A stretch of 64,000 nt of DNA from Phalacrocorax aristotelis. Taxonomy: Eukaryota; Chordata; Aves; Suliformes; Phalacrocoracidae. The position numbers were made by a program, and so were the translations under genes. This document shows, piece after piece, positions 9,636 to 21,732 of the stretch; positions within the stretch are counted from its first letter, which is position 1; the number at the start of each line of letters is the position of its first letter. Below the pieces are notes generated by a model. That model was given only the letters and a program-made list of their open reading frames with translations, ran no database searches and was not told the DNA's origin. Where the stretch lies: the NCBI RefSeq assembly GCF_949628215.1, contig NC_134279.1:15336041-15400040 (forward strand). Reading direction: 5' to 3'.

Positions 9636-12600
9636 CTGCAACAGAGAAGAAGAAAATGTTATTAACGTTTGATGCCAAAGAGACATCACTATCAAAGAAA
9701 GTGATACACTAAAGTTCAGAGAGCTCATGTAGGGGAATGCTATCCCTAGCGAAAACCAAGTATGGTTCCTGCTATCATATTCAGGAGCCATTCATTTAGA
9801 CCCTTCTTGATAGGTGCTTTCTTGTTTCTGGTGTTAGGTCCTCTTGATCTGTTTGTGAGCCAAGAATCCCCTCCACCCCTCTCTTCACAAATGACTGACC
9901 CTAAACCCCTTTTTGGAGGAACAGTCATTGGCAGTAGTACGTGTGTGTTATGATAACTCCTCGTAGCTTACTTCTACACACTATTTGTGACTGGTAAATT
10001 GTCATCAGAAGAGCTGGAAAAATTCTGGAGTGAAGGCTCTGGATGTCTGAGCTCTGACCAGAATCAGCCTCCACTTAAAATTAGGGAGTTGCTAGTAGGA
10101 TTTTGAACACATTTCTTCAGTCTGCATGTTTAGCCAAATGCCTTCTGTTCTAGGATTAACCTGTGCTGCTGCTATCCTTCTTTAGTGATTGGCAGTATTG
10201 TTCAGCTGTCACTCAGGGATAGATCACAAGAAGGTAGATTGTGAAAGAATGCCTTAGATTGAATGTAGTCATGTAAATCTCCAAATTGCTATCATGACAG
10301 CTTCTGCTCAGCTGTTGCCTAATTCTAGAGGCATGACCAGCACAATAGTACCTAGCTTTTCACTTTCCTAGAGAAGTCGCTATGTGGATTGACCTGAATC
10401 AGACATATGGCTAGCCCATTTTGGATTCAGAAACTGTCCCTGTCTCTGCCTGAGCCTCCTGATGCATGCAGTCTGGTGGGCACCATCTGAGCATGTGTTG
10501 CATCTGATGCATTAGGTAAAATAGACTGTTTGGCCTGCAACTACAGCTTGATGACAGCATTTGTGTTGTATGTAGTAATCTAGAGGTGAGCTTAGTTACT
10601 TGATCAGTGAGAGAATTTGGTTGTTTTCCCTACTTGGCTTGAGATCTTCAAGTGCATTTTCAATCAATATGCTTTGGCCACTGATTTAAAAGTACAAGCT
10701 CACTTTACCTTTCCTTTGGCACTGAAGGATAGGATAGTGTTTCTTGAGAGACAGACATGGAGAATGTATACATTCAGACACCACACAGGAATGATTTGAT
10801 GTTTGGTACAAACTACCTCCCAAATTTTTCCTCATGGAAAAGATAACTTTTTCCTGTCTTTATAAAACAATTCAGAACCTTGCATCTTTTGCAGTCTTTT
10901 TACTGTTCCATTTGCCTCTGTGCACAGTAGCCATGAGCTTCTGGCTATAATTTCTTTCCTGTATGTTGTGGTCTGAGAAGGTGCCTAGTCTTGATAGCAA
11001 CATTTTTGTCCTGTACATCTGCCTGTTCTTTCAGGCTTACCTTCCTTAATCCCAAAGCAGTGGCACCATTCCTTCAAAGCAATGAGTTTGTCTTGGTCTC
11101 CATCACATTCTTGGAAAAAACGGGTTATGCAGTGTTCCATGGGAACAAGCGAGGCTCTCAAAGGCACAAGCTCAGAGTGTGTTAATAATCTGAAAGGAAG
11201 AGCAATTACGTAGAGCTGTATTCCATTAATAAATCGTCGGGATCATCAAAGATGATCTATGCTGCTAGAAGATTACAATGGTGGCTTTGACAGGTGCCCG
11301 AGTGGGTTCTGTTGTGGTGCTTCTGTAGTGAATCTGTCCCAGGTCATTACAATGATGCATAATACCTGTTAAACTAAAACGTTTTAACAGCTATTTGTTC
11401 GCTAACGTTTTTTTCTAGAACAAGTATTACTGTGACTTGTTCACAACTCATCAGTTGTGGAGTTTTGCCATTAATCTTCAGGACATCCAGCCTGCAAAAG
11501 TACTTAGCTATATTCTAGGACAGTAGGTGTGATGTCAGCATGAGGTATTGAGGTCCTGAATCCTTGAAATATGGATCCCACCACCAAGTGTTATGGCTAA
11601 AAGCCTGAAATGTGGGTCATGTTCTCAGAAGCTGGGGGCTTCCTCTGAACTGTGACACTGGTGCTGTCTACTGTATCTGCTCCTTAAACTGAGAGACTTC
11701 TGTAGTATTATTTGAAAACTATGGGTACCTCACTAGTGAATTATTGCTGAGAAGCCTCTACCTTTTTTGCTTAGTCTGTTGATCTTAGCTTCAGTAATAA
11801 CAGGATCTCATGAGCCTTGTTGTCTTCCAGGATCAGGGCATCAGTAGCTATGAAGACGCTGTAGAGCTTAAGGTGTGATACATGATGATTATGAAAGGCA
11901 AAAGAATAGCAGGTTCTGACCCATGACATCACTCCAGCAAAACAATGAGAGAAGTTCTGTGTTAGAGATGAATGCCTCTTTAGAAAAGCGGGGATACTGG
12001 CTTTTAACAGTTCAGGGACTGGTTCTGTATGTAGAGAATCCTTCAAGTGGTTTAGAAAAGTAAAACAGCCTAAGCTTAAACAGAAAATTGGAACCGAACC
12101 TGCAAAGAATTTTTTTTTTTACCTGTCAACAGAGTGCTGATCAAGCTGGTGAAACTGCCAGTGCACAGGATACACATACATGTGATAATTTTTCTCAAAG
12201 TCATGCAGGAGCAGCTCAAATGTGTGGTCACCAGACATGAGACGCTTGTCATTCTGGTAGATTTTTTTGACCTGAACACAGAGAAATTGACATTTTTTAT
12301 TTAGGGGTGAAGATCCATCCAGAAGAAAACCATCCAGCAGGAGGTGGTTTGGAGAAATGAAACTTGATAAAAAACCACTAGGAAAATGAGTCTTAGTGTT
12401 TGTGTCCACACACAGCATGAAAAGCTTGCCTTAGGTAGTCTAGATGATTTTCGTTGCTGTCCAGGTCAGCTTTGGTAGTAACTATAAAGGAAGTGAAATT
12501 CCTGTGGCCTAATAGTCAGACTCAGCTAGGTAGGGCAATAGCCTCAGGTTGGTAGCAGATGAAACCAATTTTACTACATTTGTTGATCTTCTGTCCTGAG

Positions 12601-15600
12601 GCAAGCAACTCAGCTTTTGGTGTGAAATAAGCTATCTCAGAAATCGTCTAATTTGTACCATTTCGTATGAGACGTCTCAGGTAGGTTGATATACCTCATA
12701 GTTACTGTAAGTAGTCTTTAGTGTTGCTCAATCATATTTTGTATAAACCTGTTGTGACCTACTGCATGCACCTCCTACTCCAGAATTAAAGCAGCCCAGG
12801 TCTTAGTTTAACTTAAACTATTTTCTAACAGTTATGGCTTTTTAGGCAGGTATGGCATTTATATCTTCAAAAACAAGCTACTGTCACTAATTCGCTTGAC
12901 ATTAATCCTCTAAAAAAAAAAAGGCCCAATGGTAATAGATGCTTACTCCATTTTAAGCTCATGTAGCGTGATGCTGCAGGTCTGCTGGATGGTAGAATAA
13001 AACTGAGCATTAGGCTTGTGTTATGTTATAGCCCTTGAATATCATGTAGATGGACAGCGTATGTGGCTGGATTAAAAAGTGCGAATGATACTCCTAACTG
13101 TTGAGTCCATTTTCAGGTACTTCTGTATTGATGGCCAAGTACAAGGTGTGACTCAGAAAAGGAGCTACTTTTGGTCAGTCCAAGGGAGGGATCCCCTGCC
13201 CCCATGAGGGTCCCTAAACTCTCTATTGTAATTCTGTCTCAAATCCTGCTGTGTGGCTGCCCAGTCGCTCAGTCTCATGAGATCCTGGAGCAGTTTTCTT
13301 CATGGTGAATCCAAGTCCGTCCTTCCTTCCTTTGAAGTTGTCAGCAGACTTTGTCACCTACCTTCCTCTTCCGGGTCACTTAATAGTAGCTGAATGGCAC
13401 AAGTCCTTTCAACTTGTGGGACTCTACAGGTGAGCTCTTGGCTGGCTGTTCCCTATAATTCTGGCTTTTAGTTAGTTAGCCATACCCAGACCTTCCATCT
13501 TACGGCTGCTTAGTTTCCTCAAGTCCTTTGGAAAATGGCATTGACTTCATGAATTGGGTCATCCTTACCTACGTATCAGTTGATCTTTCCAAGAGGTTTG
13601 TCACAAAGCACTTCCCTGAACAGAAGCTCTTTTTTGTCTTCTCAAGCAAAGGATGTTTATCTAGGTGTGCACTAATTCTGACTTTTCTGCCTCTTGTCTG
13701 TAGAAACTGATTTCAGAGTAATACACTTGGCTTGCATTTGCTTGGACAAAAGGAACATTCATAGCAGAAATGTGTCTCAAGCTTAAATGAGTGCAAGGGG
13801 ACATGTAAGTGTATTTTGTAACTTACGAATCTATTGAGTCTAAATTGCCTTGACCAGAAAGGGAATGTTCATAGGAAATGGGAGAACTCAGAGGATGTGA
13901 ATCACTGTTTTTCACATGGTTAGCCTGACTCTAACAATGTAACTGCATTGTCTTTTTTGAAAAGGATTGCTGACCTTACTCCATTCCTTTTCAGTTAGAA
14001 ATCCAAATGTATCCAGATCACGTTCTAATATTGCATAGGGATGTTTTTGAGCCAGTCTCGCATCCGGAGGGGGAACTGATCCACTTCATGATCAGTACAG
14101 TAGGGGATGTCTGTGCCAAACAGGAAAGCTTTTGTTAACAAGTGATCTGTTAAGTCCCCATTCGAGCATTTCTGAGCCAAGTTAATTTGATTCTCACTAG
14201 CAAACTTACTTCCAGTTAAGCTTAAAATTGATGGAGCTGTTAATACATAAAATGGGGAATGCAACTAATGGGCTCAGTTATAAATCTATGATTCTTTGGT
14301 GCACATGCTTAACCAGTTGTGCACACCACAACCTTTATATATCTGTGCAGTTTCTGAGCAGAGTTGTGCAGTGAAACTGTTATCAGCCAGTTGCATGAAA
14401 GGAGATTTCTTGACAGGAAAGAAATACTCTGGCTGAGAGTGAACTTTCCTCCCAGGGGATGCAGCAATTGAAGAGGTCGGAATTGAGTTCTGGCTTTTAG
14501 ATCCTGACTTCTGCATTTGGCATCTAAGTAGCTTTTCTGTTGTTTGGGTTTTTTTAAATTACTTCCCATTTAATTTATTAACTGGCTGTAAATACAGGTT
14601 TCTTGGTCAAGGTATTAAATATCTTCAGATGCTATATCTACAAGACAGTGCAGGGGAAAGGCAGGGTTGACAACAAACTGATATAAGCACAGGAGGGATT
14701 CTTTCGGATTCAGATGCTTAATACCCTTAATTATAGGAAAAAGTTACTTTTTAGACATCTTTAGTTTTTGATGGTCTTTATTAGCAGATAATTGATACAG
14801 AAGAGGGACAGCACAAGAAGAAAGCAGATAACTTAGGGCTAGCTGGTGGGTAAGGCTACTGGCTCTTTATACCTAGATGAATTCTAAGTAGAAAAACAAG
14901 CCTTACATTTGCAGGAGCCCATATAGTCTAGGTGCAGCTGGCGTCCTTTTTTTGTCCCTTCAAGTTGACATTTGGTGCCAAAGAGTTGACATGTTCCATC
15001 ATAAGTCTTATTATCCGTACCACAAACCTAGAGGAGGAGTAAAAAACAAAACCACCCCCACCACTTTGTTGAGAAAAGATCTGGTTACTCGTATAGGCAT
15101 TACAATAAAAAAAACCAAACCATATGGTATCGCAGTTAGGAATACACCCAGGGAATACATGTGATCAGAAGTACTGAAAATTGTAGTTGTTATATGCCTA
15201 CATAAGGATTAGTTGTCTGACTTAAACACACAGTTTCAAGACACTTGAATTTATTTTTGTGTGCTAGTATTATAGTTTCTGAGATGGTACAGGACTATTA
15301 TACTAGATACGTACTAGTATGCAATATATGCTCTAAAACATCAAATGGATAAAGAGAACCTTTAGTGACAGGTATGATCCCTGAGAGACTAAGTGAAGCA
15401 AATCACTTTATGTATTATGTAGCCACATGTGTTCATACTATTCTCAAGCTATAGTCAGTGGGTTTGGGTACTTTATACTTTACAATTACTGGACTCACCC
15501 AAACCCACTTGCATGTTCTTTAGGATAGAATTATTCTAAATAATGGCAGGGGAATATGTTATCTTGTAAACATTTTGTTAGCTTTTCCCCATACTATACA

Positions 15601-18600
15601 CTGAGTGAAATACTTACGTGCTCATAGTCTTTGGTGGAAGGGCAAGTAGCAGGATCTTGGCAAATACAGGTGGGTTTCCCTTGTTTGTCCACATGGCAGA
15701 CTTTACCTCTTTTGCAGTGGAAGTTCCTACATGGTTCTAGCAATCACAGCAAGAAGGAGGGATGTTAGAGGGGATGGGATAAAGCCAAGTGTTTCTGTCA
15801 GATACTACTGACAGTCAAAGTACAGCCTGATACTCACCAAGATGTCAAATGCTTTTTGTAAGTTTATTAAAATGTAGCTGGATCTTGTATTGAATAAAGC
15901 AAGCTGAACTTTAAACGAGGATTTTTGTGAGACTTCTAGCAGTCCCAGGTTTAAATTGGATGGGGAAATAAATTTCTCAGAAAAAGCTATTTCTTCTATG
16001 GGGACTGACATTCACTTCCAGCTTCCTTTGGTGAAACATATCCCATCTGTCCTTGCTGAATCCAGCATTGGCATTTGTCCCACTCCTAATGGAATTCAAT
16101 CTGCTGTTCTGAAACTGAACAGTTTCAATGCAAGGATATTCCCATTCCTGTAAAACTGACAAAAAATTTGTGCACTGTCTACAAAAGTTTTTCACAAATT
16201 AGTAAATCCGGGGGTGTATGGAAGGGATTCTCTGGGAACATAACTGCAATGCAGGATTATGCACAAGCACAGTTCAGTTGTGCTTGCTGCATTTGCTGCC
16301 AAAGGCAGAAAAGAAATGCAGACCAGCAGATTCCCCAGCCACAGAGAGTTAGCAGTTACATGATGGCATTGCTTGTGGCTTACCCAGGAGACCCTTCTCA
16401 CTCCTGTTGTTTGCACTTTCCATCTCACCATAGGAACTGCCTGTAGTCTTAACCTGTATGGTCACAGAGACATAAGCAGAAGTTGTGGTAAAACTCGGTA
16501 GGAAAAAAATACTTGGGCAAATTTTTTTCAGATACAAATATAGAGCTGACTGAGGCACAGTTTGCTCTGCTTGCAGCAGAAAGAGGTTGCTATGCAAAAT
16601 GCATGAGAAGGGCATAAAGCCTCTGGTAGTGTTAAGGTGCTCTGTTATTTGGAAAGAAAGTAGGAGGTGGAGAGAGAGAAACAAGCTCAGTAAGGCTTGA
16701 GGACCTGGATGTTCTGCAGTACTTTGACATACAGCAACAGAGTGCCTGGAGGTTGGCAGAATTGGTGCTTCAAGTCTTAGTTTGCACTGGGGCCCTCCAG
16801 GTCAGCGAGTATGAACTGCCTCTCAATAGTGCCTGGGAGCAGTAGCAGTGTGAGCTGCCAGGCCAGACACATGAGGCAGGAGGAGAAGGGAAGGATGTGT
16901 CATCAGTTCTGACCTTTGCTGTGGGGAGGTGCCTACCATCTTTCAAATTGATGCCTGCTATCTTTTTTTTTAATATTACAGATCCTTATTTAACAGCCAC
17001 AGGAAAACTCCTTTCATTAGAAGAACACCCCTGATAGTCCACTGGTTATCAAATGGCTGACCAGGGTACAGTACATCTAGGTGCAACATCCTCCTTTATC
17101 TGAAGGGACAAAGCCCCATCCTTCATCTGTGTGAAAGTGCCATAGCTTCTAGGGTGGTAATTGTTATGGGGCCTCTAACCCTGCCTTTCTAAACTTTGAT
17201 ATGGTAGTGTTTAAAATCCTTGGGTGAGAGGAATGAACAGGCTTTCCTAGCTGGCCTGAGATTGGGTTCTAGGTTTTGTGGCTGTGTATCCGTATTCATT
17301 TGTACATTTCATTACACAGCCCATTGGGCCTGGAGCTCTTACATGAGCTGTGCTCGCTTGCTTTCTGGTACAATTCATCTAAAGGTTATATGTGAAATGA
17401 CACAGCATGAACCAGATGAATAGTGAATAAAAGGGGAGATGAGACTTCTGCATACTGATGAATTATTGCACCTGTTTTCCCACAAAATATCCTTTCAGTC
17501 ATCAGGAATTTAAATTTGGGACTGGTTCCCCCCACTCCTTTTTCTAGTATTCCGACTTTATTTTAAAGAGAATTTACCTCATCTTCACTTTCCATTGAAT
17601 TCATGCTCTGAACAGAACTGCTCATTTCCAGTTGTTGCTCACTGTCAGAGTTAGGTGGCTCATGATCATAATCATCTTGTTCAGAGTGAATAAGGGCTTT
17701 AATCTTGACATCTTGGTAATCCTCAGTCTCTCTGTGAACTGCAGTGTCACCTTTGGTGGTTCCTCCCCCTTTGTGCACAGTACTGGTGCTCTCGTGGTCA
17801 TTACTCTGGATTCTCTCCTCTTCCTCATAGGCTGCTTCTTTCCAGGTATTGCTGAGAGCTTCCTCGCCATCAACATCACCACTGTCACGACCAACATCAT
17901 CAGCAGCATTACTGTCCTCTATATCTTGTCTCTTCACCACTGTGTTGTGATCACTCTGATAGTTAACTTGAATATTGTCTTTTGTCTCTTGGCTTTGCTG
18001 TTTGTCATCCTGATCTTTGTTATGGGTTTTTTGAGAGAGAGGGATTTCTTCTTTATAGGACTGCTTCTGGCTGTTCTTCCTTTCTTCTTTCTCTAGTTCA
18101 AATTTCTCACCATGTCTCTTGGTTATCCAGATTGGTTGGCTGGAATCTCTCAGGATTTCATCAGATTGCATACTATTTTCATTTTGCTGTCTTTTGTATT
18201 GGATACCTTGATTTGTCTGGTGATCTCTGTAATCAGTTACTACACTCCATTCTTCATCCTCTTTTTCCACACCTTCTTCATCACTTTCACTGTTTTTTTT
18301 CGGATAGGCCGATTGTATTTTTATTATATTTCAACGTGTTATGCTCACGATCAAGGCTGAGAGCATCCACTGGATTTTCTGCATTGACCAGAACATGTTG
18401 ATTGGCCGTATTGCTGTGTTTCTCATGCCTGCTGAACTGGTAATGCTCAGAGCTGGACTGTTCTCTGCTGCTGCTTCCAGAGTCACTGTCGTCATTATCA
18501 GAAGCCAAACCTGATTTATTGTGCAGCACAAGGAAATTGATGCTTTTTAGGCTATTTTTTACTTGATGCTCACTACCAGTTCTTCCTTGTTTTCTAGTGG

Positions 18601-21600
18601 TCTGGGGTTCATCCCTGTGCTCAGTCTTTGGTACTGATACCTCTGATTTTACATTTTTGTGACTGGGCAGCAAATCACCCATATCTACATACCCTGCATT
18701 CTCTTCCTTTGGGGCTTCAGGTTTAATATCTTCAGTCTTAAAAAAAAAAAAAAGACAAAAAAGAAAACCCAAGTAGATTAATAAATCTTAAAATTTATTA
18801 GAAGTCAATGCAATGTTATTTTTGCCTTGTATTTCAAAGCATGACACTGTGATTTCTTTGCAAATGCTCCTCTTGAGCTAGCCCAGAGCATGAAATTCAC
18901 AACTGATGTCATTTCCGTTTCTCAGCAAATTTGTTTATTTGACCCTTCTTTTGTTGTTGGAGTTCCTGAAGAAGTCTTTGCAACTCTGTTTAAGGTCTCA
19001 TGGGAGACAGATGTATATGGGTGTCTTGTGAAATCTCAAAATGCTTAATTAGTAATTTAGTGTCATAACTTCAGGCACTTGTAGGCTGCAGTAATTATCA
19101 CTTACCTCAGAGAAGGGGGATGTGATACTCATCTTCCTACACAGATAAATGGGAGGCCTGGGAAAAGAGGGCCAGTGGGAGAGAGAGCACCTTTCACAAG
19201 GTGTTGTGAGGAGTGTACTGGATCTTAACTGTTTAATAATCAATGTAGTCATCTACTTTGAGTCTGATACATCATTGCTTCCTAGCTGAATTCATCAGGA
19301 ACTATTGTATTTGGTGGCAACTACTGTATCATAAGCTCACTAGCAGGAGTTGTAGGTGTTTGAGTGGCTTTCTTTTTTTTGCATGCTGTCAAGCCAATAG
19401 CAAAACTAGTAACTTCAGTGGAAAAGGTACAAATGCTTGAGGAGAAACCAAATACTAAAATGACTGTTAGCTCTTGCTGCAGCAATTGCCTTTCAGCTGC
19501 TGGCAGCTGCTGGGTGAGTACAGGCACTTCCAATAGCAGCAACATCTGATGTATTTCTGAACAACACCTTCAGTGTTCAGTGTTGCATATTGCTTACTAC
19601 AATATAGCACCTGATGCTGATTTTCCTTAAAGCTTTTGGGGGGATTTATTTATGAAGATGAGACCGTCTCAGTGGCCAACTTGCTGGAATAGCATTTCCT
19701 TTAGTGTGGGCAGAGTCATGACTGCTTGGAAACACACACTCCACTAATATTTATACAAACATTAAAAAGTGGTAGGATTAGAAATATTAATTTGGCTCTT
19801 GGCAGATCAGCTATATTCTATTTCCTAATGTCAAGGTGGTATCTGAATGTTTTACAAGTTTTGTCTTCTGCTTAGTGTACTTGCTGATGCAGGAAAAGTA
19901 CTAGGCAATATTAATGTCATTTCCAACTCTGACTTTTTCAGGGAAAGACTGTATGTTTGCTCAAATCTAACAAATTCAGTGAAGAGCTTTTCCAGACTAA
20001 ATGCACATTTCTTGAAGTTATCTATGTGTTACCAAGCATCTCAAGCTGACGTTAAAGCATTTGAAGATTAAGTTTCAAAAACAGGGTGTTTTCATTTGTG
20101 TTTTTGGGCACTGCAGGGCACAACTTATTATATGTCTTTAAGCTTAAGTAAAAAGTAGTCTCTGTGAAAGGCTTCCAGTTCTATACAGTTAGAAGGTAAA
20201 AGACAAAACAGACATTAAGATTGTCTATTATGGGTGTGTGTATTTGAAGCAGCATGAAAAATGTGGCTCATGTCTTGACAGGAATCCTCATTATGTGCCA
20301 CGGTCTTTCTGGATGTGGCTTTCAGCTGCTGCTTTTTGTTATACCTTTGTCCCCAGGATAAAATAAACTTTCAGAACTCAATTGCTTGTGGCGATACTTG
20401 GGTCTGTTAATATGATGGCAAATTTCAGTCAATGTAGCTGTAATTAGCTACTGTTAGGGGACAACTGGCCTTCGATAGATGTTGCATATTCACTTGGAAC
20501 TGATGATTCATCGGGTATTGCAATGTTTTGTTTTGATGCAAGTGTATGAGTTCTGTATGAGTTGTTTCTGGGAGACAGCTGTAGGCTGCAAACTAGTGTT
20601 TATGCCATAATTTGTTCTGCTGGATACTTCAGTAAGAAAAGTTGATTTTTTGGCTGTCATAATGCAGAGCACCATCCAGATTGACATTAAATGCATCTGA
20701 AAGCTGTACAGAGTGGGATGTAATTAATAATTAAGAAAAAATGTTAGCACAAGAGTTAGGATTTCGCATTTCTTACTACAGGGCGACACGTTCTGAATTT
20801 AGTTGTTCCAAAATATTCCTTGGCTTGGAGCCAAGGTCCATTGTGTCTGAACCACTAATGCTCACCAGAATGGTGCAATAAAAAGGAGTTTTAATTTGGG
20901 TCAACCATGAATGCAAAATTTTGAGCTCTGTTGTTAGCATGGATTTATGGCATAGGGCTGCTGAACTTATCTGTCTGTGCCATCAAGGCTGTCTCTCTGA
21001 CTTGTCAGCCATGGTGTACTTTTCCAAGATGAGCTGTATCTAATGCTCTCTATTGTGAATAATGAAACATATGGTGGCTAAAATTCTTACATGTTTGAGA
21101 CTGCATAAGATCATTTGGTGTGATAAATTGAGGATTCCGTCCTCCTCGTTTACTGGAGCAGTGATAACCACAAGTTTGACTGTCAGTGGAGCTTGTTGTT
21201 TGTACAAATATGAGTGTAATGGTTACAAGTGGGGATTCATTTAAGGTAATTTTTTTTCAAATAAGTGAAACTTAGAAGTGAAGATTTTGTCCTGTTCTGT
21301 TTCTAGCTAGGTAATATGTGAGTCATGAGATGGTTAGTACTAATTCTTGGGATGAGGGAGCTTACATTTTTTTAACCTAAATCAATTTGCCAACTGCTAC
21401 ATATGTGCTAATGTGCTTTTTTTATTTGAGATGAATAATATAGATTGCCTCTTAATGTTTAAAGAGCAAGAAGAGTATCTTTCCTGGTACTGGTACATGG
21501 ACAGAGTTTTCTGTCCATGGGTTCCCAGTTTGTAGCTTAAGGGATGGGTCTAGAATAGAAAATATATATTAAATATCTGCATGTAAGTAAAAATATTGTA

Positions 21601-21732
21601 TAGGCCAATGGGATAACAGAGAGTATTCACAGAATGGGAAATTAAGTGCCTAGTAATAACAGTATGATGAGGACTTACTGGAATAGCAAAAGCTGATCCT
21701 ACAAGACAAATGAAGAGGGCTACAGCCTTCAT
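9607..21732 (-). CDS. SPARCL1: SPARCL1 (hevin/SC1), SPARC-like matricellular glycoprotein
   Basis: A secreted, calcium- and collagen-binding matricellular protein and the presumed ancestor of SCPP genes. Ten coding exons on minus: 21679-21732 (signal peptide [18 protein letters not shown]), 19106-19132 (tentative), 17578-18736 (large acidic domain), 16384-16453, 15618-15736 and 14907-15027 (follistatin/Kazal module, [13 protein letters not shown] and [11 protein letters not shown]), 13975-14110, 12123-12271 and 11041-11189 (extracellular calcium-binding domain, [26 protein letters not shown]-hand [12 protein letters not shown]), 9607-9635 (INENLLF, stop). Exon phases interlock as in vertebrate SPARCL1. 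Two apparent single-base frameshifts are present: an extra T in a T8 run (18293-18300) and one missing base near 14027-14031. All flanking sequence stays well conserved, so assembly error is likelier than gene loss. The non-coding exon 1 lies further right and was not identified. Confidence 0.96.
11041..11189 (-). CDS. SPARCL1: SPARCL1 EF-hand exon
   Basis: 149 bp. Encodes [20 protein letters not shown], then [20 protein letters not shown] and WCHCFGIKE. The EF-hand loop [12 protein letters not shown] has all calcium-ligand positions filled. The Cys codon at 11063-11065 sits where the human protein has Gly (WGHCFG), next to the conserved Cys. Confidence 0.96.
12123..12271 (-). CDS. SPARCL1: SPARCL1 calcium-binding domain exon
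   Basis: 149 bp. Encodes [20 protein letters not shown], then [20 protein letters not shown] and LDQHSVD. Acceptor ttcag, donor gtaaaa. Ends two bases into an Arg codon. Confidence 0.95.
13975..14110 (-). CDS. SPARCL1: SPARCL1 exon with apparent 1-base deletion
   Basis: 136 bp where 137 would keep the frame. It encodes [20 protein letters not shown], then KNIPMQ, after which the frame hits TAG. Dropping into the next frame at 14027-14031 gives [18 protein letters not shown] and then the VKKIYQ exon, matching the family. Donor is AAG/gtcagc (non-ideal). Confidence 0.88.
14907..15027 (-). CDS. SPARCL1: SPARCL1 Kazal exon
   Basis: 121 bp, phase 0 to phase 1. Encodes [20 protein letters not shown], then [20 protein letters not shown]; donor gtaagg. 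Confidence 0.94.
15618..15736 (-). CDS. SPARCL1: SPARCL1 follistatin-like exon
   Basis: 119 bp. Encodes [20 protein letters not shown], then [19 protein letters not shown]. The cysteine spacing matches the EGF-like part of the follistatin domain. Donor GTAAGT, acceptor gattgctag. Confidence 0.93.
16384..16453 (-). CDS. SPARCL1: SPARCL1 linker exon
   Basis: 70 bp, phase 0 to phase 1. Acceptor gtgaccatacag, donor gtaagc. Encodes [20 protein letters not shown], then GLL. Its last G joins AA of the next exon to give Glu before PCRNFHC. Confidence 0.85.
17578..18736 (-). CDS. SPARCL1: SPARCL1 large acidic exon, with apparent +1 frameshift
   Basis: 1159 bp; the family exon is a multiple of three, so one base is in excess. 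The first part (from 18736) reads [20 protein letters not shown] and later [20 protein letters not shown]. After the T8 run at 18293-18300 this frame stops, while the neighbouring frame continues [18 protein letters not shown] and runs open to the donor (ESEDE/gtaaat). One T fewer would make the whole exon open. The content is Glu/Asp/Ser/Gln-rich, as in the hevin N-terminal acidic domain. Acceptor tttaag follows a long T-run. Confidence 0.9.
19106..19132 (-). CDS. SPARCL1: SPARCL1 small exon 3 (tentative)
   Basis: A perfect GTAAGT donor on minus preceded by 27 bp open in phase 0 (MSITSPFSE), with acceptor tctgtgtaggaag. It connects the signal peptide to the acidic exon without a frame break. 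The acceptor is weak, and an AG four bases upstream would introduce a stop, so the left splice site is uncertain. Confidence 0.45.
21679..21732 (-). CDS. SPARCL1: SPARCL1 signal-peptide exon
   Basis: Starts at ATG (minus, 21732-21730), 18 codons [18 protein letters not shown], then perfect donor GTAAGT; phase 0. The human counterpart also ends at AIP. The exon presumably continues into a short leader upstream. Confidence 0.92.

Noticed and set aside
15838-15880. Strong GTGAGT donor on minus (15832-15837) suggesting another SPARCL1 exon
   Set aside because: The phase needed to join the neighbouring SPARCL1 exons meets a stop codon within four codons; 16384-16453 joins cleanly instead.
17632-18401. 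Plus-strand open frames of 82-154 codons rich in Leu, Ile and Phe
   Set aside because: Antisense shadow of the acidic SPARCL1 exon; the reverse complement of GAA/GAT-rich DNA gives Phe/Ile/Leu-rich frames.
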